Shown: piece by piece, positions 1-11,120 of the stretch
How the letters are laid out: each line of letters opens with the position of its first letter
Numbering within the stretch: position 1 is the first letter of the stretch
Origin: Sphagnum magellanicum
Lineage: Eukaryota; Streptophyta; Sphagnopsida; Sphagnales; Sphagnaceae
Reading direction: 5' to 3'
DNA length: 64,000 bases
Assembly (NCBI GenBank): GCA_021904315.1
Contig: CM038920.1
Coordinates: 18,414,001-18,478,000 of the forward strand
Position numbers and translations under genes: made by a program
Notes under the pieces: model-generated
The model's database searches: none
Seen by the model: the letters and a program-made list of their open reading frames with translations, nothing else
What the model was told of the DNA's origin: nothing

Positions 1-2
1 CG

Positions 3-1560
3 GTCCTATTCACCCCGGAACAACTTGAAGTCCTCTTCAAGATGAATAGGCCCGATTTTGGCGAGTTGGTGGCGGCCCTCAAAACAGGGACCTCCAAGGG
101 TGAAAGGTTTCAACCGGCCAAGCCTAGGAACTTCGATGGTGCCTGAGACTGAAAAATTGTGGATGTTTGGCTTGCGAAAATGGACGATTATCAACATGCC
201 GCCAAGGTTGGCCGGCATTCTGCCGTGGAGCTTGTTCAATCCTACTTGAAAGGTTATGCCGCCACTTCGTGGCGGACGGTGAGACAAGAGGAGGGGAAAA
301 ACCATGGCTACACGTGGGAGTTCTTTAAGGAATGCCTTGAGTTAGAGTTCGTTCCAAGGAACTCCGATTACATCTCGAGGTGCAAGCTCCGGAACCTTGT
401 GAATGCCACAAATGAAAACTTGAGGCAATATGTGAGGGCTTATTTCGAACTCATGTTGGAGATCCGGCACATGCACGAGTTGGATTGTGTGTGCCAATTT
501 GTGATGGGGCTTCCAACTTGGGCCAAACGAAAGCTTGAGGAAAATTAGCACACCTCATTATTCGAGGCCATCACAAAAGTGGAGAACTTCTCGGATGTGG
601 GGTGGAGTGACAAATCCGAGTTCAAGAAAGACAACAAGTTTCTTCACAAGAAGCCAAGGCATGAGGGGGAATGGAACCGGGGGCAAGGTAGCCCAACCAA
701 GGATAAGCCCAAATCATTCCAAGGCTCGGGGTTCAAATCAAAAGGGAGTTTTGTGAAAAAGGGGGCTCCTTTCAAAGGGAGCCAACCTGAGGGAGATTTT
801 GGAGCAAAACCCAAGGGAGCATGTTTCAATTGCAACGAAGTGGGGCACTACTCCAAAGATTGTCCCAAGTCCAAACCGGGGAGTGGGAGCTCTAAGGTAC
901 TTGCTCTCAATGCCACTCTAGCCCAACCGGAATGCAATCGACTTATCTTCTTAAAGGGGAAGATTGCTAAGCGGGATATTTTATGTCTTTTGGACACAGG
1001 GGCTTTTCACAACTTCATAACTTTGGAAAGCGCCGAAAGGATGGAGCTCCACTTGGAAGAGCTCAAGGCACCCATTGAGGTGCACTTTGCGGATGGGGTC
1101 CCCCATCCAACTACTTTACAAGCAAAGGAAGTGCCTCTCCAATTGGGAAATTGGAGAGGAAAGGTGGACTTGTTGGTTTCCACCTTGGGTGGAATGGATT
1201 GCATTTTGGGAATGGAGTTCATCACCCAAAACAATGTGCTCATAGAAGGGCACAATAGGTTAGTTAGAATCCCATCTAAAAGTGGGATTGTGCGAGTCAA
1301 GGCACATGAGTTGCCTTGTGTGGATGGGCCAACCATCCACTTTATGTTAGGAAAAGCTTGGGAAAGAGAATGCGTGGGAGGCTTTGGCATGATGTGTGTC
1401 ATGCGGGTGTTGGACGAATATGAGCCCAAGGAAGTCACCAAGTTGGTGACTTCCCCCAAGTGCATAAAGCAAGTTTTGGAAGAGTTCCCGGATGTGATGC
1501 CTGAAGACTTGCCTCCGAGAAGACGAATTGATCATGTGATTGAAGTGATGCTGGGAGTGG
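3..1560 (+). pseudogene. gag-protease part of the Ty3/gypsy element
   Basis: One frame runs from position 3 through gag and into protease, interrupted by stops at 144, 150 and 546. The gag capsid-like part (3-548) is rich in charged residues and precedes a CCHC zinc knuckle at 822-863 with spacing C-x2-C-x4-H-x4-C, which in the family binds the element's RNA. The protease active-site triplet Asp-Thr-Gly lies at 993-1001 and is followed by Ala, as expected for a retropepsin. A linker to reverse transcriptase follows. Both catalytic motifs are intact, but the stops would prevent a full polyprotein. Confidence 0.88.
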
Positions 1561-3604
1561 CACCTCCCGCCAAGGCCCCATATAGAATGAGCCATGAGGA
1601 ATTGAAAGAGCTTAAGGTTCAACTCGAAGAACTCTTCACAAAAGGGTATATCAAACCAAACAAATCACCATATGGGGCACTCGTCCTTTTTGTTCACAAG
1701 AAGGATGGGACGTTGAGAATGTGTGTGGATTATAGAGCACTTAACAAGGCAACAGTGAAAAACCGGTATCCTTTACCTCACATAGATGATCTATTTGATC
1801 GTCTCTCGGGAGCCAAGGTTTTTAGTAGAATTGATCTACGTTCGGGGTATTACCAAATAAGGATCGCGGAAGGGGATGAAGAAAAGACCGTTTTGTCGCA
1901 CAAGGTATGGCTCATATGAGTTTTTGGTGATGCCCTTTGGGCTCACCAATGCACCTGCCACATTTTGCATTCTCATGAATGACATTTTCCACGAATGGCT
2001 TGATGATTTTGTGGTCGTCTACATAGACGACATTTTGATCTATAGTAGCTCCTTGGAGGAGCATGAAGAACACCTTCGCAAAGTGTTCCAAAGGCTAAGA
2101 GAAAATAAGTTGTATGCCAAACTTGAGAAGTGCGAATTTGGGGTGACGGAAGTGGATTTTCTTGGACATAGGATAACTCAAGAAGGTTTGATGATGGACG
2201 ATCACAAGGTCAAAGCAATTTTGGATTGGGAGCCGCCTAAGTCGGTTCCCGCCTTGAAATCCTTTATAGGATTGGCCTCCTATTATCGTAAGTTCATCAA
2301 GAACTTTACGAAGATAACGGCCCCTTTGACAAACCTCTTAAAGAAATCCACCGTCACTTATGATTGGGATGAAGCATGCGACAAAACCTTTGGAACATTG
2401 AAGGGCATTTTGGTGAAGGCGCCGGTGTTGAAGTTGCCCGACTTTGACAAGGACTTTGAAATCCATTCTGACGCCTCCAACTTTGCAATTGGAGGTGTCA
2501 TAGTGCAAGATGGAAGACCGGTGGCTTTTGAAAGCAAGAAGTTGAGTGAGACGGAGAGAAGGTGGCCAACACACGAAAAGGAAATGTGGGCGGTCATACA
2601 TTGCTTCAAGACTTGGGGCCATTACATAGGTTCCAAAGATGTGGTGGTGTGGACCGACAATGTGCCCTTAAAGTATTTTGCCACTCAACCCAAGTTGTCA
2701 TCAAAACAAGTAAGGTGGCAAGACACATTGGCCTTGTTCAATGTGGACATCCGACACAAGCCGGGAAAGGAGAACATAGTCCCCGATGCCTTGAACCGAA
2801 AACACCAACTTAGAGTGGTGTATGTGGGAGAGTCGGAACTTCAAAAGGAAGTTAGACTTACGAGCCGTCGGGATGTTTTTGCCAAGGAAGCAAAGCAAAG
2901 CATCCAAAATGGAGCCAAGTCCCACTTTCATTTGTGAAATGGATTATTGTGGTACAAACAAAATCGACTCTATGTGCTGGAAGGGAAAATTAAGGACACA
3001 CTTTTGAAAGAATGTCATGATGGACCGCTTGCGGGCCATGGTGGTGCAAAGCGCACCACAACATTCCTAAAGAAGTCCTATTATTGGCCCAACTTAAAGG
3101 ATGATGCGGAGGAGTATGTGAAAATTTGTTTGGTGTGCCAACAAAACCGAACATTTAACAAAAAGAAGCGGGTTTGTTGCAACCTTTACCAATCTCAGAA
3201 GGGCCGTGGGAAAGTGTGTCAATGGACTTCATGGTAAGTTTGCCCCCTTTAAAGGCGTTTGATGCCATCATGGTTGTGGTGGATCAATTTAGCAAGATGG
3301 CACACTTCATCCTCACAAAAGATGAAGCCATGGCCCAAGAGACGGGAAGGTTGTTCCTCTCCCACATTTTCAAACATCATGGCCTTCCAAAGGACATAAT
3401 GTCGGATCGAGACCCGAAATTTACAAGTAAGTTTTGGTGGGCCTTATGGAAGCGAATGGGGTCGGAACTCAAGATGAACACTTCGTTCCGTCCCCAAACC
3501 GATGGACAAACCGAAAGGGTGAACTTGGTGATCCAACAATTCTTAAGGAATTATGTGGCGGCGGATCAACAAGATTGGGTGGACCACTTGGAGTTAGCCG
3601 AAAT
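1560..3604 (+). pseudogene. pol part of the Ty3/gypsy element: reverse transcriptase, RNase H, integrase
   Basis: Reverse transcriptase spans about 1560-2200. The frame shifts by one base near 1893, between the RT palm motif ending DLRSGYYQI and the [10 protein letters not shown] motif. The catalytic Y-I-D-D is at 2020-2031. RNase H follows (HSDAS near 2463, WTDN near 2651). The HHCC zinc-binding domain of integrase is around 3010-3150, behind an in-frame stop at 2935. The integrase core re-enters another frame near 3165 and keeps its D-D-E residues (Asp at 3225, Asp at 3405, Glu at 3513). The integrase C-terminal domain is missing; similarity ends near 3600. All catalytic residues I checked are present, so inactivation is by stops, frameshifts and truncation. 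Confidence 0.92.
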
Positions 3605-3617
3605 TGGGTGGACCACT

Positions 3618-4740
3618 TCTAGCACGCCCCTCTACCCCCCTTTTAGTGTTGGAAGTTGGGAGCGCCCCTCAAGTCCCAACTTTCCGCAACTCAACATAGT
3701 TGGACCTTCAAATGGGTTTAACCCGGGACTTGGGAGTGCGTCAAAAAATGTTCAAACTACATACTAACCAACTTGTTTAGTTTGTGAAAGTTTGTGTGAA
3801 TAATTAATGTTTGTTACTCTTCCTAATCCCCATTTCGAACCTCTAGCACGCCCTTCTACCCCCAAAATGCTGCAAACTAAGGAGTGTGCCCCGACTCCTC
3901 ACTCTTCTGTTATTTTCACCTTAGACTTACATTTGAGTCTATCAAGGAATTTGGGAACGTGTCACATATGGTTCAATCTTTAATTGTTGGATTCATGACT
4001 TTGTGCACACCTTGAATATTAAACTTGGGGTGCAAACCATGATTTACAAGTAAAGGTGTTTGTTACGTTGAATAATGCATTGCGTTATTATAAACAAACT
4101 ATGCCATGGCTAAAAGTTTTGATTGATTATCTTTATGATAATTCGTTGTGCATCATAGATATTATTCGAAAACATAATTAACCCATTTTATTTACCCATC
4201 CATTTTAGGGGTGGAAAGTTGATGACAATTTCGCTTTCACATTTAAAAGTTCAAAAAAATTCTTTCAAAACTTGCATGCAAACTAAGTCCTATGATTAAA
4301 AATGATATCTTCAAAAAGATTATGATATTGAAAAACATGATCAAGGAATAATTTGGTTATTATTCTGCTAGTAATTGTTTTGGTATTGTCAAGGACATGA
4401 AAAAACATAAGAATAAAGGCTAAAGGAAAGGTCTAAATCAAATTTTCTAACAAATAACAAAATAAAATTACATGATTAAAAAATAAAAACACAAGAACTA
4501 AAAACAAGAACACAAAATATGTAAAATAAACATGAAAATTGATTTTTTTTATGTTAATATATGCAAACATAATAAAAATATGATGACAAGACTATGGTGC
4601 AAGATCATGCCTAAAACTAGTGTTGAACATACTATAGGAAATGAAGGGTTCTACTTGTATTTATACCCCTTTGGGGACCTAGCTCAAGGAAGGTTCCAAG
4701 GAGGCTTTTATGTGTGCATCAACTAAAGAAGCTTTTTAGG
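3618..4740. other. AT-rich non-coding flank of the retrotransposon
   Basis: No convincing gene. A 22-bp pyrimidine-rich motif beginning TCTAGCACGCCC occurs at 3618-3639 and again, one mismatch apart, at 3842-3863. An imperfect inverted pair (CGCCCCTCAAGTCCC near 3662 and GGGACTTGGGAGTGCG near 3725) could form a hairpin. These may be remnants of LTR sequence, but I cannot define TG...CA ends, a polypurine tract or a target-site duplication. Confidence 0.4.
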
Positions 4741-4744
4741 AATC

Positions 4745-4980
4745 TTTTTAACTAGGAATTAAATATGAGTTAATTGAAACTTAACTGAAAGTTAATTCGG
4801 ACATAATTAAGAGTCAACTAACAGTTAATTAAATTTAATTAAGATTTAATTACGAGTTAATTAGGACTTAGTTGGGACATAATTAAAAATTAACTAAAAA
4901 TTAGCTCGAAATTAACTGGGACTTAATTAAGAATTAACTATGGTTTAATTGAGAGTTAATTGAAATTTAGCTAGGAGTTA
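4745..4980. repeat. TTAATT-rich degenerate minisatellite
   Basis: Short blocks of the form (A/G)AGTTAATT(A/G) and GACTTAATTAA recur about every 11-13 bases throughout this segment, with substitutions between units. It is non-coding in all frames. Confidence 0.7.
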
Positions 4981-6689
4981 TGGATGGACATTATGGATGA
5001 ATTCCATCTATAAGAAGATGGTGTCTAATGTTTGCATTCGCCACAAGTACATGGAATGAAATGAACCATTTTTGTCAAATGGTCCACCCCCACCAAAATG
5101 GAATCATATGAACTAGAAGGTGGAAGGTTTGTGATGAAATCCATAGAAATTGAAAACCGTGGGGGCGCATGGATCGACAATGGTTAAAGGAGACCATGAG
5201 AACAATGACAAGGATTATTTGTTAAAACACAAACATCACAAGATTTGACAAACTCCTTCACATGCTTCGAAAGCTATGGCCACCAATAACCTCGAAACAT
5301 TAACTCCATGGTCTTATTGAATCCAAAATAGTTTGTAGCCAAAACATCGTGCCTAACCTGGAAAATTTGTGTGTTTCCACATATCAGGAAATATCTAGGA
5401 TCTAGAGTAGCAGGATCATGGGTAACTTGGGATTGCAATCACCCACATGCAATGGTGTGATATTGATTTGAATTGCAGTGATTTACATCCTAATAGATCG
5501 GGTTGTGCATAGGTTGCTTTTCTAAACTGCTTTGGGAGTGAGAATGTGGCAGTTGTTTTGTGGTTAGGATTCAGGCTGCCTCACAAAGTTCTCGTGAATT
5601 GGAATCTCCTTCAATGTGGGTCAACTGCTGGTGGTGGTGGTGGTGGACAATCAAGCTGTGGAGAGGGGGCCTTGTGCAAAATGGGTCAGTATTGGAATCA
5701 TTGGGGAAGAAAGGTCCCAAGACTCATTGAGGTAGAATGATTGATGATTCTCGAAAGATTGCATCTGAATTCTACTACTCCTACATGCCAGAAATACACA
5801 GGAAAGCAATTGAAGTCTGTGTGCCAGGCCACTTTGCTGGACTGGGAGGTTGATAAAAACTTGCAGCTATGTATCAAGAAGTTGTCTTACAATTCATGAA
5901 CGTTGCTCATTTCCTGTAATTGAGCTTTTTGATATATCTGGCTGCAATCAAGCTAAGATGGTACCTGAATTTCAAAAATTCTTACTTGTTTCTATGCTTG
6001 TAAAGACAGTGCCCACTTTTGTTGATTGGATTCACCTGCTCATTGTGCAGGTGATCTTGGAGCACCTTGCACTTGGGAGCATTGCCTTGCCAACATGGTC
6101 AACAATCATTGCTCAAGAGCCCCTTGACTTGTCAGCACAAGACTAGTGTTGTGTGGTTATTCGATTTTATAAAGAACAGTCAGTTCCAGTGTTTGAATTA
6201 TTTCAGAATCCAAGAACTGCTGGATCTGGTCTTTGGAAAATTAGAATCAGAGAACCACCATTCCGAGTTATTTCAAAACCTGTAAAGAACTAGCAATGAA
6301 CTGGTGACTTTATGGCCAGTTATTTGATTTTTTCAAAAATTTGAAAACCACAGTCATAAACCAGAACTTGGTCTTTAATTTTTTTGGGAATAGTGGTTAT
6401 GAATCATAAGAACCTCCCTGATAACCACTCCCTATTTCTAATAACCACCCAACACTGCATAAAGACCTCCAAGCTTTTATACAGTTTTGGAGAAGAGTTC
6501 ATAGTGGTCTAGAAGACAGAGTGTCTTCATTTTCACAGGCATGGGAACAAGGACACATGTTCCCATTAGAGGGAGCAAAGATAACCTGTCTGGACCTGGC
6601 CTCAAGATTACGCCTTGGAAAAAGCCTCTTTACATTCTGCCAGTTGTTGAAGCCTTTTACAATCAACCTATCTGTACATTAAGTACTAT
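4981..6689. other. Intergenic, no gene recognised
   Basis: Scattered short ORFs with no family resemblance. The only pattern is a short (TGG)n run at about 5626-5646. Moderately higher GC than the flanks suggests old decayed sequence, possibly from a gene or element, but nothing can be identified. Confidence 0.5.
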
Positions 6690-6935
6690 AGTTGGGCCTG
6701 TTCCACTAGGGAATGTGGCAAGTCCAGTAGGACTAGCTGCTGTTCTGTTAGGTAGTATCAAATACTACCAGGACCTGTTCCAGAGTGTAACCGGTGGGGA
6801 AGTTGCCATTCTACTTGGTGGTAGCAAGTTCTCCCAGGAACTATTCCAGAGCGTTACTGGTGGGAAGCTGCCATTCTGTTATGTGGTAATGAGTTCTATC
6901 AAAGGCTGTTCCAAAGCATAACCAGTAGGGAAACT
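6690..6935 (+). repeat. About 66-bp tandem repeat, four diverged units
   Basis: The motif TTCCAGAG or a close variant recurs at 6701, 6778, 6844 and 6909, with matching flanks, giving a period near 66 bases. Because 66 is a multiple of three, one frame reads a 22-residue repeat (LFQSVTGG...), but there is no evidence that it is expressed. Confidence 0.7.
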
Positions 6936-7010
6936 GTTGATTCACATTACAATTGAAAGTGGCAGAATCAGAAGTGGAACCAGCAGATGACTGTCTGCCC
7001 CACCTAAGAA

Positions 7011-7302
7011 AACAAGGGGTGTGTCACACTGTGGCCTTGCCATTTACATTAAAAACTATCTTCAGGCAAAAGAAGGATTATGGAAACTCAAATATTTCTC
7101 CATGCAAAAATATAATCTTCAAAACATCCTCAGAATGAAACCAAAATCCTTCAAGATACTATAACTCTCTAACTGATCTCAACTTTCAACACAAGCCAAA
7201 ATATGATCTTTCAAAAATCCTCATATCAAAATAGACCTATTACCTAGGGCTCAAAATCCGTTCAGCTACTATACTCTATAATGAATCTAAACAAAATATC
7301 CA
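7011..7302 (+). repeat. Dispersed ~310-bp repeat, copy 1 of 4
   Basis: Starts AACAAGGGGTGTGTCACAC and ends after CTCTATAATGAATC...ATATCC. It is collinear with copies at 14165, 15640 and 24443, all in the same orientation. This copy lacks the CCTTGGTAGGCAA end present in copies 3 and 4. Non-coding. Confidence 0.85.
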
Positions 7303-8464
7303 AAACCTCAAAAAAGTGCCTGAATATAACACTAAGACCTGCTGGAGCTGCATTCAGACTTGATGGCAAGCTGCTCATAACTCAATGTTAATGATCCCTG
7401 GTTTTCTCACTGATTCAGACCTGCAATGCTTACTAACATAAAAAAATGAGATGGCTGCCCATGTGGCAACTCATCTTCGAGAAATGCTAGCTTGGTGTTA
7501 GGACTATGTTTACTAACACTGAATCTACAAAATTGTTAAGATTTCAGAAAATAATGGCAATGTAGCACCCCCATGAGGGGTGTATTATCTCAATGTTTGA
7601 TTAACCTCAACTTGTGTTCCCTGTTCCCTAATCAAAAATTATGTTCCCTGGTCACAAACAAGGGCCCCACCCCCAACCCCCTTTACTTCTCTTTCCCCCT
7701 CCCCGCCCTTTCTCTCTTCTCCACTATTTTGCACAGGGTGCATGTTTCTTCAAGAAAGTGTAGTTTTGCTCTTGTTGCTGCTACAATTGTATGTCAATGT
7801 TGTCTACAATTGTTGCGGTGAGGATGTGATGGAGTTTTTTCAATAACACCTTCTCCACAACATATGAAGTGATGGAGTAGTTTGTTGGTAGTAAGAATTT
7901 AATTTGTTTTGTTGTTGAATTTTGAGTACTTGCAAGCACAAAGAGAGAATGTAGACATAATATTTCATTGAAATAAAACGTTGGAGCAATATAAAGATAG
8001 CATAAATGCAGTTTTTCATGTTCTTGAATTTGGATTACTTGCAACTACAAAGAGAGAATGCAAGTAGGGACAAAATGCAAGCAATTTTTTGAGTTCTTGA
8101 AACCAAAAAAAGATCTAATCCAAAAGAAAAAAGAAAAAAAACGTAAAGTCAAAGTTGTTAAAACCTTAAACAAATGATGTAAACAAAGTAGCTCAAAGAT
8201 CTTTAGTTTTGAGTATCTAGAACCACAAAGAAAACATAAAAAAGAACTTCAATGAAGTTCAAGAATTTCATTGAATAAAAATTTTCAATTTAAAATAGTG
8301 AAAGATATGTTTATAAGCAATTTGTAGTCTATTTCAAAAGTTTATATCATAAAATTTTATGCATTATAAATCGTTAGAATTCATGTCAAAACATTGAACA
8401 AACTAGCCCACCAAGAAAGAAAAGCAAGGGAAAGGACACCATGAGTTAATGTTCAAAATAAACT
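7303..8464. other. Intergenic, no gene recognised
   Basis: AT-rich sequence with a pyrimidine-rich patch near 7680-7730. No coding similarity, RNA gene or clear repeat was seen. Confidence 0.5.
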
Positions 8465-9047
8465 TTGGAAATCCAAATGAAGAAGTCATGTCAACCCAAT
8501 CGGGAGCACAACAAAATGCTTGCTTTAATCAAAGCCAAAAGAGATGAACATCTTGCAAATATGGAGATGGTTGATGCTCGAGACCAATTTGAAATTATAA
8601 CAACCAAAATGAAAGTGAATATATACAACGTAATGAATGATGTTTGTTCAACACACATGCACAAGAATATTGCTTGCAAAAATAAAAAGGGCACCATAGT
8701 AGGTGAATTAAAAAAGATCTATGATTATAATGTAGGAACAAGACTTGATGCAAACTATTAGAATATGAACATGCAAGGTAGAGTTAACCTCAACATTTTG
8801 GAAGAAGAATGTATGAGATGATGTAGGAATTTTTTGGGAATAGAAACCAATCTTCCAACTACCCCATATGAGGGATTTGATGGATGAAAAAGATCACATT
8901 TTCAACCATATTGGTTCCACTCAAAAGTATCCCATCAACTTGAATGGTGAATTTGTAGTTTCTGATATTGACATAAAATACAAGAATTTGATTGTGCCAA
9001 AAATGATTAAAAATGATGATATGGATCATACTTGGATGTATGAATAA
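8465..9047 (+). pseudogene. Broken Myb/SANT-like DNA-binding protein gene
   Basis: One frame (8465-8761) reads a lysine-rich segment with the pattern CSTHMHKN...CKNKKGTIVGELKKIYDY. It resembles the Myb/SANT-like trihelix proteins often found with PIF/Harbinger transposons in plants, where a C-K-(N/D)-K-W-G core binds DNA. The frame hits a stop at 8759, continues for about 20 residues, then shifts. A further 59-residue segment (8868-9047) begins MRDLMDEKDHIF and could be the following part. The conserved Trp after CKNK is replaced by Lys. There is no intact start-to-stop gene. Family assignment is from memory of the motif and is moderate. It lies just upstream of a cluster of TIR elements. Confidence 0.5.
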
Positions 9048-9082
9048 CTTCCAATGACCTTTCCCACCTCATGTTAGGAACA

Positions 9083-9391
9083 CATCACAAACTTACCAAA
9101 CTTCATAGGTTCCTACAAATTTTGTGCGAGATTTGATTTTCATAAGTTTGTAAGAAAATCGTATGAATTTCATGTTATGGTTAATATGAACAATATTTGT
9201 ATATATTCAATATCTTTAATATTCAAATGAATGAAACATTGTTTTTGAATGACATATGTGATTGTTCATGTTTAATAAACAAAAAAAATCAAAATAGTTT
9301 TATGCAAAATTATATCACAATAATTGTATAAATTTAGTTTAAATGTAAATCATATGTATTTCACACCAAAACATCACAAATACAAAAGACA

Positions 9392-9427
<36 letters not shown>

Positions 9428-9533
9428 CATGCCATTTTTACATTGTGAAGCCCACAAATTTTAGACAAACCTATTATTTTATGATTTTCACATAGATTCT
9501 ATTGAAATTTTGTGATATTAAAAGTTTGTGATG
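9083..9533 (+). mobile_element. MITE-like TIR element, copy 1 (451 bp)
   Basis: It begins CATCACAAACTTACC and ends AAGTTTGTGATG, giving about 12-bp terminal inverted repeats. It contains a (TA)n microsatellite at 9396-9425. It has no coding capacity. Two related copies follow at 9867-10279 (inverted) and 10717-11120 (direct). I could not confirm a target-site duplication. Confidence 0.7.
9396..9425. repeat. (TA)n microsatellite
   Basis: About 15 uninterrupted TA units inside the first TIR element. Confidence 0.95.
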
Positions 9534-9866
9534 CATCATAAAACCAACCAAATTATTACAAATACTAGTTACAACACTAAAGGATTTTTTAAATGCTTTT
9601 AATGGCCCACTGTAAAACCTATGGTAATTCCCCAACCCCAAACCATGTCCATAGTGCCAAGAACATCACAAAAACAACAACCCCATTATAAATGCCACTA
9701 TTCCATTGCAAAACCTAAGTAATAATCCCATAACCCTCGCAATTTAATGAGTGGAATAGGTGGCATATGATAAGAATGGGAAATAAATTTGCAAGGAGTA
9801 TAAATGTAAGGAAATCTTATTCATCAATCCACAAAATAGTGGCAAAGGTAATGGAGAAGGGCACTT

Positions 9867-10279
9867 CATCACAAACATGTGAAAATCATAAAACAATACA
9901 TCAGTGCAAAATCTATGGACTTCAAAATGTAACAATGGCACACAAAAAATATTATTCCTATATAAATGATGTGTCTTTTCTATTTATGATGTTTTGATGT
10001 GAAATATGTACAATCTACATTTAAACTAAATCCATGCAATTATCATGATATATTTTTGCATAAATTAAACTATGTAATTTTTGTGTATTAAACATAAACA
10101 TTCATGTATGTCATTTTTAAAAAAGTTTCATTTGTTTGAATATTTAAGATATTGAATACATATAAATGTTGTCCATATTAACCATAACATGAAATTCATG
10201 CGATTTTTGTACAAACCCATGAAAACCAAATTTCACATAAAATATGTACAAACTTATGAAGTTTGGCAAGTTTGTGATG
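9867..10279 (-). mobile_element. MITE-like TIR element, copy 2 (inverted, 413 bp)
   Basis: Reverse complement of the 9083-9533 element: it begins CATCACAAAC and ends AAGTTTGTGATG when read on the plus strand. It has a small internal deletion near its low-coordinate end. With copy 1 it forms a large imperfect inverted repeat that could fold into a long stem if transcribed. Confidence 0.7.
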
Positions 10280-10716
10280 TAAATTATTCACTAATTTAGT
10301 TGATTCCATTGAACCCATTCATGCGACTTTTGTGATGATGGAGCAGAATAGGACCCAATTCCAAAAAATCATGTTTGACTATCAATTATAATATTTCAAG
10401 AATCAAGATGAAGCAATTAATTGGATTCGAAAGAATATGCTTTGAGGGCATACCAATTTGACTTAAGCCATGAACATGGCATTTGGCTGAGCTACCAACA
10501 TAAAAAATAAAAACACAAACATTTGAATACATGCCATTCTTGAAGAAGACTCTGTTGAAAAGTGATACAAAAAACTTTTAAAAACTCATGAACATTGTTA
10601 TGGAAGCATAAATTGCAAAGAAAATTTTATATAAAAAATTACAAGTGCTACATGGAAACAAAAATTGTTTAGATTTTGAACATCACATGAATTTTTTTTG
10701 GAAATTCATGAGAATT

Positions 10717-11120
10717 CATCACAAACTTACCTAGTTTCATAGGTTCATACATTTTTTGTGTGAAACCTAGTTTTCATAGGTTTGTACAAAAATCATATGA
10801 ATTATGTGTTATGGTTAATATGAATGATATTTGTACGTATTCAATAGTTTTATATTCAAATGTTCATGTTTAATACACAAAAAATGCATAGTTTGATTCA
10901 AAATTACATCACAACAATTGCACATGTTTAATTAAAATGTAAATTGTATGTATTTCACATTAAGACATCACACGTAAAGAAAAAAATCATTCGTATATAA
11001 GTAATATATTTTTTTGTGTCATTTTTTCGCTTTGAAACTCATTGATTTTGTACAAACATATTGTTTTATGATTTTCGCGTAGATTCTATTGAAATTTCAT
11101 GATATTGTAAGTTTATGATG
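10717..11120 (+). mobile_element. MITE-like TIR element, copy 3 (404 bp)
   Basis: Same order of blocks as copy 1: CATCACAAACTTACC start, TTAATATGAA block, TTTATGATTTTC block, and AAGTTTATGATG end. The (TA)n tract is absent and the right terminus has one mismatch to the consensus. Confidence 0.68.

Larger units (their letters stand above)
3..3640 (+). mobile_element. Degenerate Ty3/gypsy LTR retrotransposon, 5' end outside the window
   Basis: The domain order gag, zinc knuckle, aspartic protease, reverse transcriptase, RNase H, integrase is the Ty3/gypsy order. The element would make its own capsid and copy itself through an RNA intermediate. It is broken. There are in-frame stops at 144-146, 150-152, 546-548 and 2935-2937, a one-base insertion near 1893 and a one-base loss near 3165. 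Integrase similarity stops near 3600, where a 16-bp stretch (3574-3589) is repeated at 3603-3618 and coding similarity ends. The 5' LTR is not in the window and I could not define a 3' LTR. The lesions are few for so long a coding stretch, which suggests a fairly recent insertion. Confidence 0.93.
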
